A stretch of 64,000 nucleotides of DNA from CAIURC01 sp043777315 (GTDB lineage Bacteria; Verrucomicrobiota; Verrucomicrobiia; Chthoniobacterales; Chthoniobacteraceae). The position numbers were made by a program, and so were the translations under genes. The stretch spans positions 69,394-133,393 of the forward strand of contig JAYVPW010000058.1 of assembly GCA_043777315.1 (NCBI GenBank). The letters are read 5' to 3'. Below the pieces are notes generated by a model. That model did not search any database, was not told where the DNA came from, and saw nothing but the letters and a program-made list of their open reading frames with translations. This document shows, piece by piece, positions 19,000 to 26,812 of this stretch (its first letter is position 1; each line of letters begins with the position of its first letter).

Positions 19000-19385
19000 C
19001 AGATTGGCGATTGGCCGGACGCGTCGATTTTCACGGGGAGATTTGGCTTCAGTTCGGCGGAAAGGAGCGCGGCGAAAACGTCGGCGGCGGGCTCGACGCG
19101 CATGTTCAGCACCTCCGTGCTCGCCGCCGAAAGGTCGGCGCCAGCCTGGTGAAAAAGACCTTTCACCGCGCGCGGGAAACAGGCGGCGATCTTCAGCCCA
19201 TCAGCCTTCGCGAGCCGTTGCAGCGCCGGGTCGCGCCGCGCCGCCAGTTCGCAAAGATCGGCGACCGCTTCGAAGGCGACCCCGGATTCGCAGAGCTGCC
19301 GGAGCACGGAATCCTTCACCTCTTTCGGCACCACCTGCGCATATTGGCAGTGGCAATAAAGAATCGAAGGCGCGCGTTCGCTCAT
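18999..19385 (-). CDS. small conserved protein with CxC motif, partner of the ferredoxin-type protein
   Basis: A 128-residue protein I do not recognise by name. The N-terminus ILYCHCQYAQVVP contains a CxC, and further cysteines follow in FEAVADLCELAAR and AACFPRAVKGLF. The layout recalls small subunits of heterodisulfide-reductase-like or iron-sulfur delivery systems, but no assignment is safe. ATG at 19385 was preferred over an in-frame start at 19574 because the extra residues look non-coding and would cover the divergent promoter region. It is the first gene of a five-gene minus-strand run ending with DUF1501. Confidence 0.7.
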   Translation of the reverse strand: MSERAPSILYCHCQYAQVVPKEVKDSVLRQLCESGVAFEAVADLCELAARRDPALQRLAKADGLKIAACFPRAVKGLFHQAGADLSAASTEVLNMRVEPAADVFAALLSAELKPNLPVKIDASGQSPI

Positions 19386-19591
19386 GGGAAAAAGGCGGGT
19401 CACCCTACGCTCAACCCGCCCCGGCAAAAGTCCTTTGTGCCGGCACGGTCCGGCGCTCATCGGCGGGCAATTTTGCAGAGATGAATCGCAGGTAACGCGG
19501 ACGCTTCCCCGCGCAGGCAAATGTTCCAGTTCAGAACATTGTAGCCGATCGTCCACAGACGTTTTCGTAGTCACGACTACCGTTCGCGGGC
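19386..19591. promoter_or_regulatory. divergent intergenic region upstream of the controller gene
   Basis: A 206-base spacer between the CxC protein (minus) and the controller protein (plus). Short inverted repeats are visible (gcgggt with acccgc at the left; gttccagttcagaac at 19522-19536, with arms gttc and gaac). The second lies about 55 bases before the controller ATG and could be part of a C-box, but the match is short. No riboswitch was recognised. Confidence 0.3.
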
Positions 19592-19822
19592 ATGGCTCCC
19601 CCGCGTGACCGTGCCCTGCACACCTTCGCCCGCAACGTCCTCCAGCAACGCGAAGCGCGCGGATTTTCGCAGGATCAACTCGCCGAAAAAGCGGACCTTG
19701 ACCGCACCTACATCAGCGGCATCGAGCGCGGCGTCCGCAACCCGAGCCTCGTCAGCATCTGCCGGCTCGCGAAGGCGCTTGGGCTCAGCGTCTCCGAGCT
19801 TTGCGAAGGCGTGCGGCCATGA
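19592..19822 (+). CDS. XRE-family controller (C) protein of a restriction-modification system
   Basis: A 76-residue single-domain helix-turn-helix protein (FSQDQLAEKADLDRTYISGI, then ERGVRNPSLVSICRLAKALG), the size and pattern of restriction-modification controller proteins. These bind C-boxes upstream of their own gene and delay restriction-enzyme production until the host is methylated. Its stop overlaps the methyltransferase start as ATGA, so both are on one transcript, and an HNH nuclease follows. Context makes the controller role likely; a general XRE regulator remains possible. Confidence 0.87.
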   Translation: MAPPRDRALHTFARNVLQQREARGFSQDQLAEKADLDRTYISGIERGVRNPSLVSICRLAKALGLSVSELCEGVRP

Positions 19823-20967
19823 GCGATCAGCCGACTTTCATCGACCTTTTCTGCGGCTGCGGCGGCTTCTCGCTCGGGATGGAACGCGCCGGGTTTCGCT
19901 GCCTCGCGGCGATCGATTTCAACGAGCAGGCCATCGCGACTTTCAAAGCCAACTTTCCCGCGGACATCTTCGTGAGCCGGAAGGATCTCACCACCTTCAC
20001 GCCGGACAAGCTGGCGGCGAAGCTCGGGGTCAATCAGGTCGATGTGATCGTCGGCGGGCCGCCGTGCCAGGGCTTCAGCAACGTGCGGCAGAACAAGTCG
20101 GCCAATCACGGATCGCGGGTGAAGAAGGACGGGCGGCGCTGGCTTTTCCGCTGCTTCCTCGATTACGTCGCCGCCTTTCGCCCGCGCGTTTTCGTGATGG
20201 AAAACGTGCTCGGCATCCAGAGCGCGGCGAAGGGGAAATTCTTCACCCTCGTGCAGTCCGAAGCGCGCGCGCTCGGCTACCGCGTGCAGGCGCAGGTCGA
20301 GGAGGCGTGGAAACTCGGCGTCCCCCAGAAACGCCGGCGTCAGCTCATCGTTGGCGTGCGCAGCGACATCCCCGGTTATTTTCCCCGAGAGCTTCGCCCC
20401 ACCGCGCGCGCCGGGACGCACCTTGCACCGACTCTCGGGGATGCCATCGGCGATCTGCCCGCGCTCGCCGCGGGAACAGGCGTCGAGGAATGCGACTACG
20501 ATCTCGCCCGCCGCGCCGCCGCCCTCGCCACGCGCGGCGAGCCCGCCCGGCACTACCTCGAAACCGTGCTCGAACTCAGTGGTGCCGCGAAGCTCACCGC
20601 GCATCGCGCCCGGCCGCACAACGAAAAAGACCTGCGCGATTTCGCGCGCCTGCGCGAGGGCGAGCCCAGCGGAGAGGCCGAGACTCGCGGTGAAAAGATG
20701 GAGTTCCTCTACAAACGCACCTGCTTTACCGACCGCTACAAACGCCAGCACAGCGCAGCGCTCTGCTCCACCATCGTCGCGCATTTGAGCAAGGACGGGC
20801 TTGGTTTCATCCATCCCACGCAGCTCCGTTCGCTCACCCCGCGCGAAGCCGCCCGCGTGCAAAGCTTCCCCGATTGGTTCCGCTTCCCGGTCGCCCGCAC
20901 GCATCAGTTTCGGATCATCGGCAACGCTGTCCCGCCGCTCGTTTCGCGGCCATTCGGAACAAACTGA
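19819..20967 (+). CDS. DNA (cytosine-5)-methyltransferase
   Basis: A 382-residue type II C5-cytosine methyltransferase. Conserved motifs in order: I FIDLFCGCGGFSLGMERAGF, IV VIVGGPPCQGFSN with the catalytic Cys near residue 83, VI VFVMENVLG, VIII QKRRRQLIVGV and X HQFRIIGNAVPPLV. It should methylate cytosine at C5 in a short DNA site using S-adenosylmethionine. The target-recognition region lies between VIII and X, and the site it reads cannot be predicted here. The ATG at 19819 overlaps the controller gene stop; an earlier TTG at 19801 adds six residues and is less likely. The HNH nuclease follows after 12 bases. Confidence 0.96.
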   Translation: MSDQPTFIDLFCGCGGFSLGMERAGFRCLAAIDFNEQAIATFKANFPADIFVSRKDLTTFTPDKLAAKLGVNQVDVIVGGPPCQGFSNVRQNKSANHGSRVKKDGRRWLFRCFLDYVAAFRPRVFVMENVLGIQSAAKGKFFTLVQSEARALGYRVQAQVEEAWKLGVPQKRRRQLIVGVRSDIPGYFPRELRPTARAGTHLAPTLGDAIGDLPALAAGTGVEECDYDLARRAAALATRGEPARHYLETVLELSGAAKLTAHRARPHNEKDLRDFARLREGEPSGEAETRGEKMEFLYKRTCFTDRYKRQHSAALCSTIVAHLSKDGLGFIHPTQLRSLTPREAARVQSFPDWFRFPVARTHQFRIIGNAVPPLVSRPFGTN

Positions 20968-20979
20968 ACCCGCCATTTC

Positions 20980-21945
20980 GTGAAGCCGGGAGACAAGAAT
21001 CGGAATACGCAGCGCCTCCTTCGCATCACGGAAGCGCGTGGCACGGATCACAATTCTTACGTCTGGATTTTGAAGTGCGGAGCGTGCGGACACATCTACG
21101 GCTGCAACAACACCGATGCATTTCAGCGCAAGTGTCCGGCTTGTCAGGGAGGGAAGCCGGGCCTCGAAATTCCGGTTGAGCGAGACGGCGAGAACTGGTC
21201 GCGTGACGAACACATCATCGCGTTCAATCTCTACAGTCAGATTCCGTTCGGCTCGATTCACATGCGGAATCCGCAAGTCATCGAACTGGCAGCACTGCTC
21301 GGTCGGAAGATAGGTTCAGTGTCCTACAAGTTGGCAAATTTCGCGCGGCTTGACCCGGCGTTGAAAGCGCGCGGAATCGGAGGAATGAAGCGCGGCGCGA
21401 AAGGCGAGGCCGCGGTGTGGAACGAGTTTGCAGATCATCCCGAACAACTGGCCTTCGAGAGCGCTCGATTGCTCGCGGAGACGCTTGGGCAAAGCATTGA
21501 AGAAATCGCAGAGATCGAGGTGCATGACCTTCCTCCACCCGGCGTCGAGCGTGAGGCCATTGTGCGACTGCGAGTGAACCAATGCTTTTTCCGTCGTCGG
21601 GTTCTTTCCGCCTACCAATATCGCTGTTGCGTCACGGGTCTGCCGATTCAGCCTTTGCTCGTCGCCAGTCACATCGTTCCGTGGGCGACGGACGCGGCAA
21701 ATCGGCTCAATCCGCGAAACGGACTTTGCCTCAATGCGCTTCACGATCGCGCGTTCGACCGAGGCTTGATGTTTGTCGATGAGAACTTGCGCGTGCGCTT
21801 CTCCACGCAAACGCGCGACGCGGCGAGAGCAGGCACGGAGTGGTTGCTCGCCTTCGATGGATGCGAACTTATCCTGCCGCCGAACTTCAGCCCTGACGCC
21901 GCGCTCCTCGCGCAACACCGCGAGCGCTGGCGCTCGGCTGCCTGA
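20980..21945 (+). CDS. HNH endonuclease, probable restriction enzyme
   Basis: A 321-residue protein with a GTG start. An N-terminal zinc ribbon is visible (CGACGHIYGC, then CPAC, residues 33-55). A C-terminal HNH nuclease is at about residues 228-262 (SHIVPWATDAANRLNPRNGL and ALHDRAFDRGLMF), matching the HNH_2-type core found in type II restriction enzymes. A helical middle region (AALLGRKIGSVSYKLANFAR) also occurs in related HNH restriction proteins. Placement 12 bases after a cytosine methyltransferase and controller gene makes it the cognate nuclease, cutting the same unmethylated site. Only 5 bases separate it from the TcmP gene. Confidence 0.88.
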   Translation: MKPGDKNRNTQRLLRITEARGTDHNSYVWILKCGACGHIYGCNNTDAFQRKCPACQGGKPGLEIPVERDGENWSRDEHIIAFNLYSQIPFGSIHMRNPQVIELAALLGRKIGSVSYKLANFARLDPALKARGIGGMKRGAKGEAAVWNEFADHPEQLAFESARLLAETLGQSIEEIAEIEVHDLPPPGVEREAIVRLRVNQCFFRRRVLSAYQYRCCVTGLPIQPLLVASHIVPWATDAANRLNPRNGLCLNALHDRAFDRGLMFVDENLRVRFSTQTRDAARAGTEWLLAFDGCELILPPNFSPDAALLAQHRERWRSAA

Positions 21946-21950
21946 CCGAT

Positions 21951-22787
21951 ATGCCGAGCAACGAGAATCCGAATCCGATGGCCGCCGACGGCCTGTCCGC
22001 GCGGGTGAGCGGCGACTGGATTCGCCGCAAGCATCACTACCTGGACCGTTATTGCGCGATCACGGCGACTGGCATGAAAAATAAGTTCAGCGAACGCGTG
22101 TTCGTGGACGTGATGGCTGGGCCGGGCGTTTGCAGGATCAAAGACACCGGCGAAGAATTTCCCGGCTCACCGTTCATCGCACTCAGGCACGACTTCACCA
22201 AGTTCGTGTTCATCGAATCGAACCCCGATCTTGCAGCGGCGCTTGAAAAACGCCTCGCCACTCACCCGAAAGCGAGACTGGCGACGGTGATTTCCGGCGA
22301 CTGGACACAGATCGCTGCCGAGGGACGGCTGAGTTTTCCGAGAGGGCTCGTTGTTGCGTTCGTTGATCCGACTGGCATCTCACAGGTTCCGTGGACAGCG
22401 ATGGAACTCCTGTTGCGCGACACTCCGAAGATCGACCTGCTTGCGACCCTGCAATACGCGATGGGCATCACACTGAACGTCTATCAATACGTCGAATCAG
22501 GCCCGGAGCAGATTACGGCGCTGGACGTTTTTCTCGGAGAGCGTGATTGGCGGACGTGGCGACGGGAACGGACGGATGCGGAATTCACAGCGCGAGTGCT
22601 CACTCGCTGGATCGAAAAACTCGGCTCACTCGGGTTTCAAGGCAGCCAACAGATCACTGTCGAAGCGAACGGCAATCCGCTCTATCGGCTCGCGTTGTTC
22701 AGCCGCCATCCGAAAGCGGATGAATTCTGGCGGAAAATCACGACCATCGATGAGCATGGCCAAACTGAAATGAAACTCGACCTGTGA
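21951..22787 (+). CDS. tcmP: three-Cys-motif partner protein (TcmP)
   Basis: A 278-residue protein of the TcmP family. Typical features: HHYLDRYCAITATGM near the start, VFVDVMAGPGVCRIKDTGEE and FPGSPFIAL, FVFIESNPDLAAALEKRL, and VVAFVDPTGISQVPW. The glycine-rich and acidic motifs resemble a Rossmann methyltransferase core. TcmP proteins were named for sitting beside a protein with a three-cysteine motif, and here the radical-SAM gene starts in the TcmP stop (GTGA). Its activity is not established; association with defence regions is reported for the family. In this window it directly follows a restriction-modification set. Confidence 0.85.
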   Translation: MPSNENPNPMAADGLSARVSGDWIRRKHHYLDRYCAITATGMKNKFSERVFVDVMAGPGVCRIKDTGEEFPGSPFIALRHDFTKFVFIESNPDLAAALEKRLATHPKARLATVISGDWTQIAAEGRLSFPRGLVVAFVDPTGISQVPWTAMELLLRDTPKIDLLATLQYAMGITLNVYQYVESGPEQITALDVFLGERDWRTWRRERTDAEFTARVLTRWIEKLGSLGFQGSQQITVEANGNPLYRLALFSRHPKADEFWRKITTIDEHGQTEMKLDL

Positions 22788-23707
22788 CGACCGCCATCAA
22801 TCCATCGCAACTCTGGAAGAAGCGCCTCGGCGACTGGGTGCTCAATCCTTACGTAGGCTGCGAACACGGCTGTTTCCACTGCTACTGCCCGGCGATGCCG
22901 GGCGTGAAGTTTGCCAATCACGGCCACACGCAGCGCGAATGGGGAACCTATCTTTTCCCAAAACCCGGTCTCGTCGAAGCGTTGCGCGATCAACTGCGCA
23001 AGTTCACGCCGGACCGGGCGAAGCGCACCGAGTGGGGGAACGGATGGATTTTGATGTCCTTCCTCACCGACTGCTACACGCCGTCGGAGGCGAAGCACAA
23101 ACTCACCCGCCAATGCCTTCAACTGCTGCTCGAAGCTGGACACAAAGTCCGCCTCCAAACGCGCTCGGTCCTCGTGGAGCGTGACTTCGATTTGCTCGTA
23201 GCGCACGCGAACCAGGTGCTGCTCGGAACTTCCCTCCCGCATCTCGATGACAAGCTCGCGCGCGCCCTCGAACCGCGCGCCTCCGCACCGACTCGGCGGC
23301 TGCGAATGCTCGAGCGCGCCGCCGATGCAGGCATCCCCGTTTATGTGGCAGTCGCCCCGTTTTTGCCATTCCACGATCGTGAAGTTCTCGAATCCGTGCT
23401 TTCCAAAATCCTCCCGCTGCGCCCGCGGGAGATCTTTTGCGAAGTGCTGAATCCGAAAGGCGACAACCTCGCGATGATGGCGGAAGCACTTTTGCCCGCC
23501 TTTCCCGAACTGGCCGCGCGCATCGCAGACTACTCCGCCGAGGATTGGTCCGAGTTCACTTGGAAAGTGCTCAAGCACGGCCTGACTCGCAGCCGCCGTT
23601 TCATCCCGTGGCCGGATACGCAGCGCCAATGGCGCGCTCATTTGCCGGCGGAAAGTGTGAGTTTCCTCGACCGATTTCTTCCTTCTCCAGACGCCGTCGC
23701 CGCGTAG
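22784..23707 (+). CDS. radical-SAM-type three-Cys-motif protein (TcmP partner)
   Basis: A 307-residue protein with a GTG start. The N-terminus NPYVGCEHGCFHCYCPAM contains the CxxxCxxC cluster-binding signature of radical-SAM enzymes. The following TIM-barrel pattern (WGNGWILMSFLTDCYTPSEA, QTRSVLVERDFDLL, IPVYVAVAPFLPF) recalls spore-photoproduct-lyase-like and Gp37/Gp68-like members. It is expected to bind a 4Fe-4S cluster and SAM. The substrate is unknown; a nucleic-acid substrate would fit both the family neighbourhood and the defence context. Start and the TcmP stop share GTGA, pointing to a co-translated pair. Confidence 0.85.
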   Translation: MTTAINPSQLWKKRLGDWVLNPYVGCEHGCFHCYCPAMPGVKFANHGHTQREWGTYLFPKPGLVEALRDQLRKFTPDRAKRTEWGNGWILMSFLTDCYTPSEAKHKLTRQCLQLLLEAGHKVRLQTRSVLVERDFDLLVAHANQVLLGTSLPHLDDKLARALEPRASAPTRRLRMLERAADAGIPVYVAVAPFLPFHDREVLESVLSKILPLRPREIFCEVLNPKGDNLAMMAEALLPAFPELAARIADYSAEDWSEFTWKVLKHGLTRSRRFIPWPDTQRQWRAHLPAESVSFLDRFLPSPDAVAA

Positions 23708-23774
23708 CGATCTGGCACAAGACGACGTCCTGCCGGGCGATTCGCTGGTCTTCGTCGAGGCTTACCGGCAGACG

Positions 23775-24386
23775 GTGTGGATGCGTTTCGAGTGGGGGAC
23801 GATCGGGGCGTTGCAGGCGCCGGGGCGGCGGACGCTGGCGGAGTTCGATTCGCCGGAGGACATTCTTTTTCGCGTGCGGGTGACGTCGCCGGGGACGCCG
23901 GAGGAGCCGCACGGGCTGCTGCTGGCGGAGGCGGACCGGGTGCGCTTGCGCGGGCCGGAGGAGACGGAGGAGAGCCGCGAGCCGCTGCTGCCGGTGGTCT
24001 CGGCCGATCTCGGCGATGAGCTTTGGCGGGTGGATTTTGACGACGCAGACCGGAGGCCGCGGTTGCAGATCAACCGGAACGCGGGGGCCGATTACAAGCA
24101 CGTCGGGCTGCATCCGGCGTTCGTGGCGATCGTTTATCCGGCGGCGTTCCGGGAGATTTTGGAGCACATTCTTGTCGTCGAGGAGCATCGGGATTTCGAC
24201 GACGCGAATGACCCGCAATCGCGCTGGCTGCGCTTTGCCGTGCAGGTGCTCGGGGTCGGCGAACCGCCCGCGGAGGAGGACGGGAAGGATCGCGAATGGG
24301 TGGATGCCGCGGTCGCGGCCTTTGCGCGCAAGCACGGGCTGCTGGAGAAATTCAAATCGTTCTGGGCCGGGGAGGAGGCGCGATGA
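23775..24386 (+). CDS. hypothetical protein of the defence island
   Basis: A 203-residue acidic protein I do not recognise, beginning with GTG at 23775. The pattern is WMRFEWGTIGALQAPGRRTL, then YKHVGLHPAFVAIVYPAAFR in the C-terminal half. The frame stays open upstream to 23661, and the codons just before the GTG would read DSLVFVEAYRQTV, which continues naturally into the protein. No ATG, GTG or TTG exists in that stretch, only CTG (for example 23712), so either a CTG start is used or the true N-terminus was lost or frameshifted. The stop overlaps the next gene as ATGA. Confidence 0.7.
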   Translation: MWMRFEWGTIGALQAPGRRTLAEFDSPEDILFRVRVTSPGTPEEPHGLLLAEADRVRLRGPEETEESREPLLPVVSADLGDELWRVDFDDADRRPRLQINRNAGADYKHVGLHPAFVAIVYPAAFREILEHILVVEEHRDFDDANDPQSRWLRFAVQVLGVGEPPAEEDGKDREWVDAAVAAFARKHGLLEKFKSFWAGEEAR

Positions 24387-25120
24387 GCCTGCGCCGGCTC
24401 AACGTCGAAGGGGTGCGCCGCTTCGGCGAGTATCTCGAAACGCTCAAAACCACGCCTGCCGAACCGCCGCCGGTGGCGCTGCTGACGGACCCGGCGACTT
24501 CCGAGGAGGCATCCGCCGTGGCCATCGCGCCGCAGACTTTCGGGAGCCGACTCGCCGCCGGGCGCTACCTGCACGGACTCCTCGAAAACGCGGGCCGCGC
24601 CAATCTCGCGCGCGACAAAGGCCTGTGGGCGTGGCTGTCGCTTTTCTTCTTCGACGAAGTCTGCCCGCCCGATGGCCGCAGGCACCGCAAGCCCGGCGAA
24701 CGCGCGCGGCACATTCCCGACGCGACCAATTTCCAACGCTACTACCGGCACCTCCTCGCCGGCCCGTGGCGCATCGTCCGCGCACATCGCGACGATCCGA
24801 GCCACGCGCTCGTGGCGCTCTGCCAGCCGCTCCACACACCCGGCGATCTCGTGGAGCAACTCGCCTCGCGGCAGGAGTTGGTGACGAACCGAGCGTTCAT
24901 GTCCGCCGCAACCGCGCTCTACGTGGACGCCGCCACGCAACAGCCGAAGCGCGGAGCCGGCGGCAAGAACCGCGGCACCGCCCGCCGGCTCGCGGATGTG
25001 TGCAATCAGTTCGACGTGACGTGGGATCTCTACGCCATGAATGCGGGCGAGTTACTGGCGAAGCTGCCCCGGGAGTTTCAGCGGTTTCAGCCGACGGGCG
25101 GTGTCGCCCCAACCTCCTGA
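24383..25120 (+). CDS. DUF6339-like protein
   Basis: A 245-residue protein that I tentatively compare to DUF6339. Landmarks: RRLNVEGVRRFGEYL, SRLAAGRYLHGLLENAG, LWAWLSLFFFDEVCP, YYRHLLAGPWRIVRAH, VEQLASRQELVTNR and VTWDLYAMNAGELLAKLPREF. From memory such proteins occur in neighbourhoods with cytosine methyltransferases, Z1 helicases, AIPR and Vsr-like nucleases, which fits here. No enzymatic motif is obvious. It starts within the stop of the 203-residue gene (ATGA), so the two are one unit. It converges on the HigA-type gene after 46 bases. Confidence 0.7.
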   Translation: MSLRRLNVEGVRRFGEYLETLKTTPAEPPPVALLTDPATSEEASAVAIAPQTFGSRLAAGRYLHGLLENAGRANLARDKGLWAWLSLFFFDEVCPPDGRRHRKPGERARHIPDATNFQRYYRHLLAGPWRIVRAHRDDPSHALVALCQPLHTPGDLVEQLASRQELVTNRAFMSAATALYVDAATQQPKRGAGGKNRGTARRLADVCNQFDVTWDLYAMNAGELLAKLPREFQRFQPTGGVAPTS

Positions 25121-25166
25121 CTCTCGGAAATCCAGCTCACCGGCTGGAAGTCGCGGCGGCTCGGAA

Positions 25167-26288
25167 TCAGGCAGCGACGCCGGTCTCGGAGGCGAGCAGC
25201 TCCTCGAGATTGTAGTGATGCTTGAGTTTGTTGCCGACCATTGGCTTCCACGCTTTGTCGAACTGGAGCCTGCCCGCGACGATTCCGGGGGCGATTCCCA
25301 GCTCCTTCGCCAGCTCCTCGGCCGCTTTCACCGGCATCTTTCCGCCGTGGCGCAGGCGCATCTGCTTCAGTGCCGAGGGCGGAATGAGGAAGTCGCGCGC
25401 AAACCGATCGGCGTCCTTTTCCAGTGGGTCATCGTTGCCTTCGAATTCGATCAGCCACTCGCGCCGCAGCTTCCCTTGCAGGACGTGACGCGCTTCGTGG
25501 AAAAACGTGAACCAAAAGTGGGCGTCGTCTTTGTAGCGCCCGGTCTGCACGATCAGCATGCACTCGTCGGTCATTTGCCGTGCGGCACCGCTGACCGGCG
25601 CGCCCGGCAGTTCCGGTAGGATGACGTAAGCCACGCCGCAGGCATTGCACTCGGAACGAATCGTCGCCGCCCATTTCTGCACGGGCAGCGTCGTCGCCTT
25701 CCGCAGGCGTGCCAGCGCCGCTTTGAATGCCTCGACGTCGTAAGGCGCACACGCCTGCCTGCGTCCCTCTGACTCCGCTTTGCAAAGCCACGCCATGATC
25801 GCGTCGGGATCGTTCCGCAGCCTGGACGACTTCCGGTAGGCGACGGCGCAGCCCGGCCAAGTCGCGGTCCAGCTCGCGACATTCGCGCAGCCAAAGAAAC
25901 TCAGCAGCTCGTCCATGAGCTGCCGCTTGTCTTTCGTCCGCGTCAGCCAGCCGCGTTTCTGCATCGCAGTCACCGGCAGACGGCCCAGCCAGGCCTCGTC
26001 CACTTCGAGCCGTTGCACCGATCGCTGCCGGGCGAGATGCTCGCGGTAGTTCACTTCCAGACCATTCCAAAACGACGCCGGCACGCCGAGGACACGCTCC
26101 AATTCGAGCGCGGTGTCGGCGGTGAGCGCGGCTTTGCCTTGGATGATTTCATTGATGGTTTTGATGGGGCGCCCCATGCGCCGGGCGAGTTCCGTCTGCG
26201 TGAGGCCCATCGCTTCGATGGTCTCCGCGAGTGTCGCGCCCGGGGGTGAGGCGTAGTCGGGTTTGAAGGTGCTGGTCATAACTATCAT
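25167..26288 (-). CDS. HigA-type antitoxin fused to an ImmA/IrrE-like metallopeptidase domain
   Basis: A 373-residue two-domain protein. Residues 20-75 form an XRE helix-turn-helix of HigA type (GLTQTELARRMGRPIKTINE, then TADTALELERVLGVPASFWN). The C-terminal half carries HEARH near residue 263 and EKDADRFARDFLIPP, the HExxH-type zinc site and downstream Glu/Asp helix of ImmA/IrrE peptidases. Such long HigA proteins repress their operon and neutralise a RelE-fold toxin, here the upstream gene at 68 bases. The alternative start at 26279 (MTSTFKP) is also possible. A protease role in releasing the toxin or a repressor is inference. Confidence 0.88.
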   Translation of the reverse strand: MIVMTSTFKPDYASPPGATLAETIEAMGLTQTELARRMGRPIKTINEIIQGKAALTADTALELERVLGVPASFWNGLEVNYREHLARQRSVQRLEVDEAWLGRLPVTAMQKRGWLTRTKDKRQLMDELLSFFGCANVASWTATWPGCAVAYRKSSRLRNDPDAIMAWLCKAESEGRRQACAPYDVEAFKAALARLRKATTLPVQKWAATIRSECNACGVAYVILPELPGAPVSGAARQMTDECMLIVQTGRYKDDAHFWFTFFHEARHVLQGKLRREWLIEFEGNDDPLEKDADRFARDFLIPPSALKQMRLRHGGKMPVKAAEELAKELGIAPGIVAGRLQFDKAWKPMVGNKLKHHYNLEELLASETGVAA

Positions 26289-26356
26289 CGCCCGTTTGTT
26301 CGGCTGGCTCTTCCGATCGTTGGTTAAAAAATGCTGCGGCTGGTTCCGCGGACACC

Positions 26357-26692
26357 TCAGTGGTAATCGACGATTTCGATCATCCTAATTTCGGTCGTTG
26401 CCGACCAATCCAATCCCCCGTCTGGCAGCCGTGGAATCGGCTCATGGGCGGGGAGAAGGATCAGCCGGTAAGGCTGGCGCACGGTGATTGAAATCTGTCC
26501 TTTGCGATCGCCCGTGAGTTCGTGCGTTCGCAACTGCGGCAGAAGGCGAAGGTCAGCCAGGCAGCGCGCCGCTCGCAATTCGGACACGCGCCGGATGAGC
26601 ATTCGCCCCTGTTCTGCTCCGTAGGTTCGCGTCAACTCTTTTTCCGAGGAGAAGATCTTCTCCAGTTTTGAGTTTCGGAAATGGATGAGCAT
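26357..26692 (-). CDS. RelE/HigB-type toxin
   Basis: A 111-residue protein with the size and pattern of HigB/RelE mRNA interferases: MLIHFRNSKLEKIFSSEKEL at the start, RMLIRRVSELRAARCLADL, then HELTGDRKGQISITVRQPYRL and IRMIEIVDYH at the end. The core Arg and basic residues needed for ribosome-dependent mRNA cleavage appear present. ATG at 26692 was chosen over 26740 because it gives the family N-terminus. Toxin-before-antitoxin order is characteristic of hig modules. The upstream palindrome at 26749-26771 is a plausible operator. Confidence 0.85.
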   Translation of the reverse strand: MLIHFRNSKLEKIFSSEKELTRTYGAEQGRMLIRRVSELRAARCLADLRLLPQLRTHELTGDRKGQISITVRQPYRLILLPAHEPIPRLPDGGLDWSATTEIRMIEIVDYH

Positions 26693-26748
26693 CAAGCTGC
26701 CTGGGAACGGTTGAACTGCTAGCCTCGCATTGTTCCACATGCAACGGT

Positions 26749-26771
26749 TTTTTAACCCTTTGGGTTAAAAA
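26749..26771. promoter_or_regulatory. 10-3-10 perfect inverted repeat, likely HigA operator
   Basis: tttttaaccc, loop ttt, gggttaaaaa. It lies between the divergent toxin gene and the AIPR gene, 57 bases upstream of the toxin ATG. The inner TTAACCC-GGGTTAA resembles the form of operators bound by HigA repressors. A GTTGAC hexamer at 26777-26782 could serve as -35 for the plus-strand gene, so the repressor could affect both directions. Confidence 0.55.
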
Positions 26772-26812
26772 TAATTGTTGACCTCTTTGCGATTGGCTCC
26801 ACTCTCGCGTCC

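Noticed and set aside
19386..19591. cobalamin or other riboswitch upstream of the iron-sulfur pair
   Set aside because: GC-rich hairpins are present, but no conserved riboswitch core was recognised.
25121..25166. remnant of the missing AIPR N-terminus
   Set aside because: The 46-base gap is too short, and no frame resembles an AIPR N-terminal region.
24016..25215. 399-codon open frame on the plus strand
   Set aside because: Arg/Pro-rich alternative frame of the two linked island genes, with no conserved pattern.
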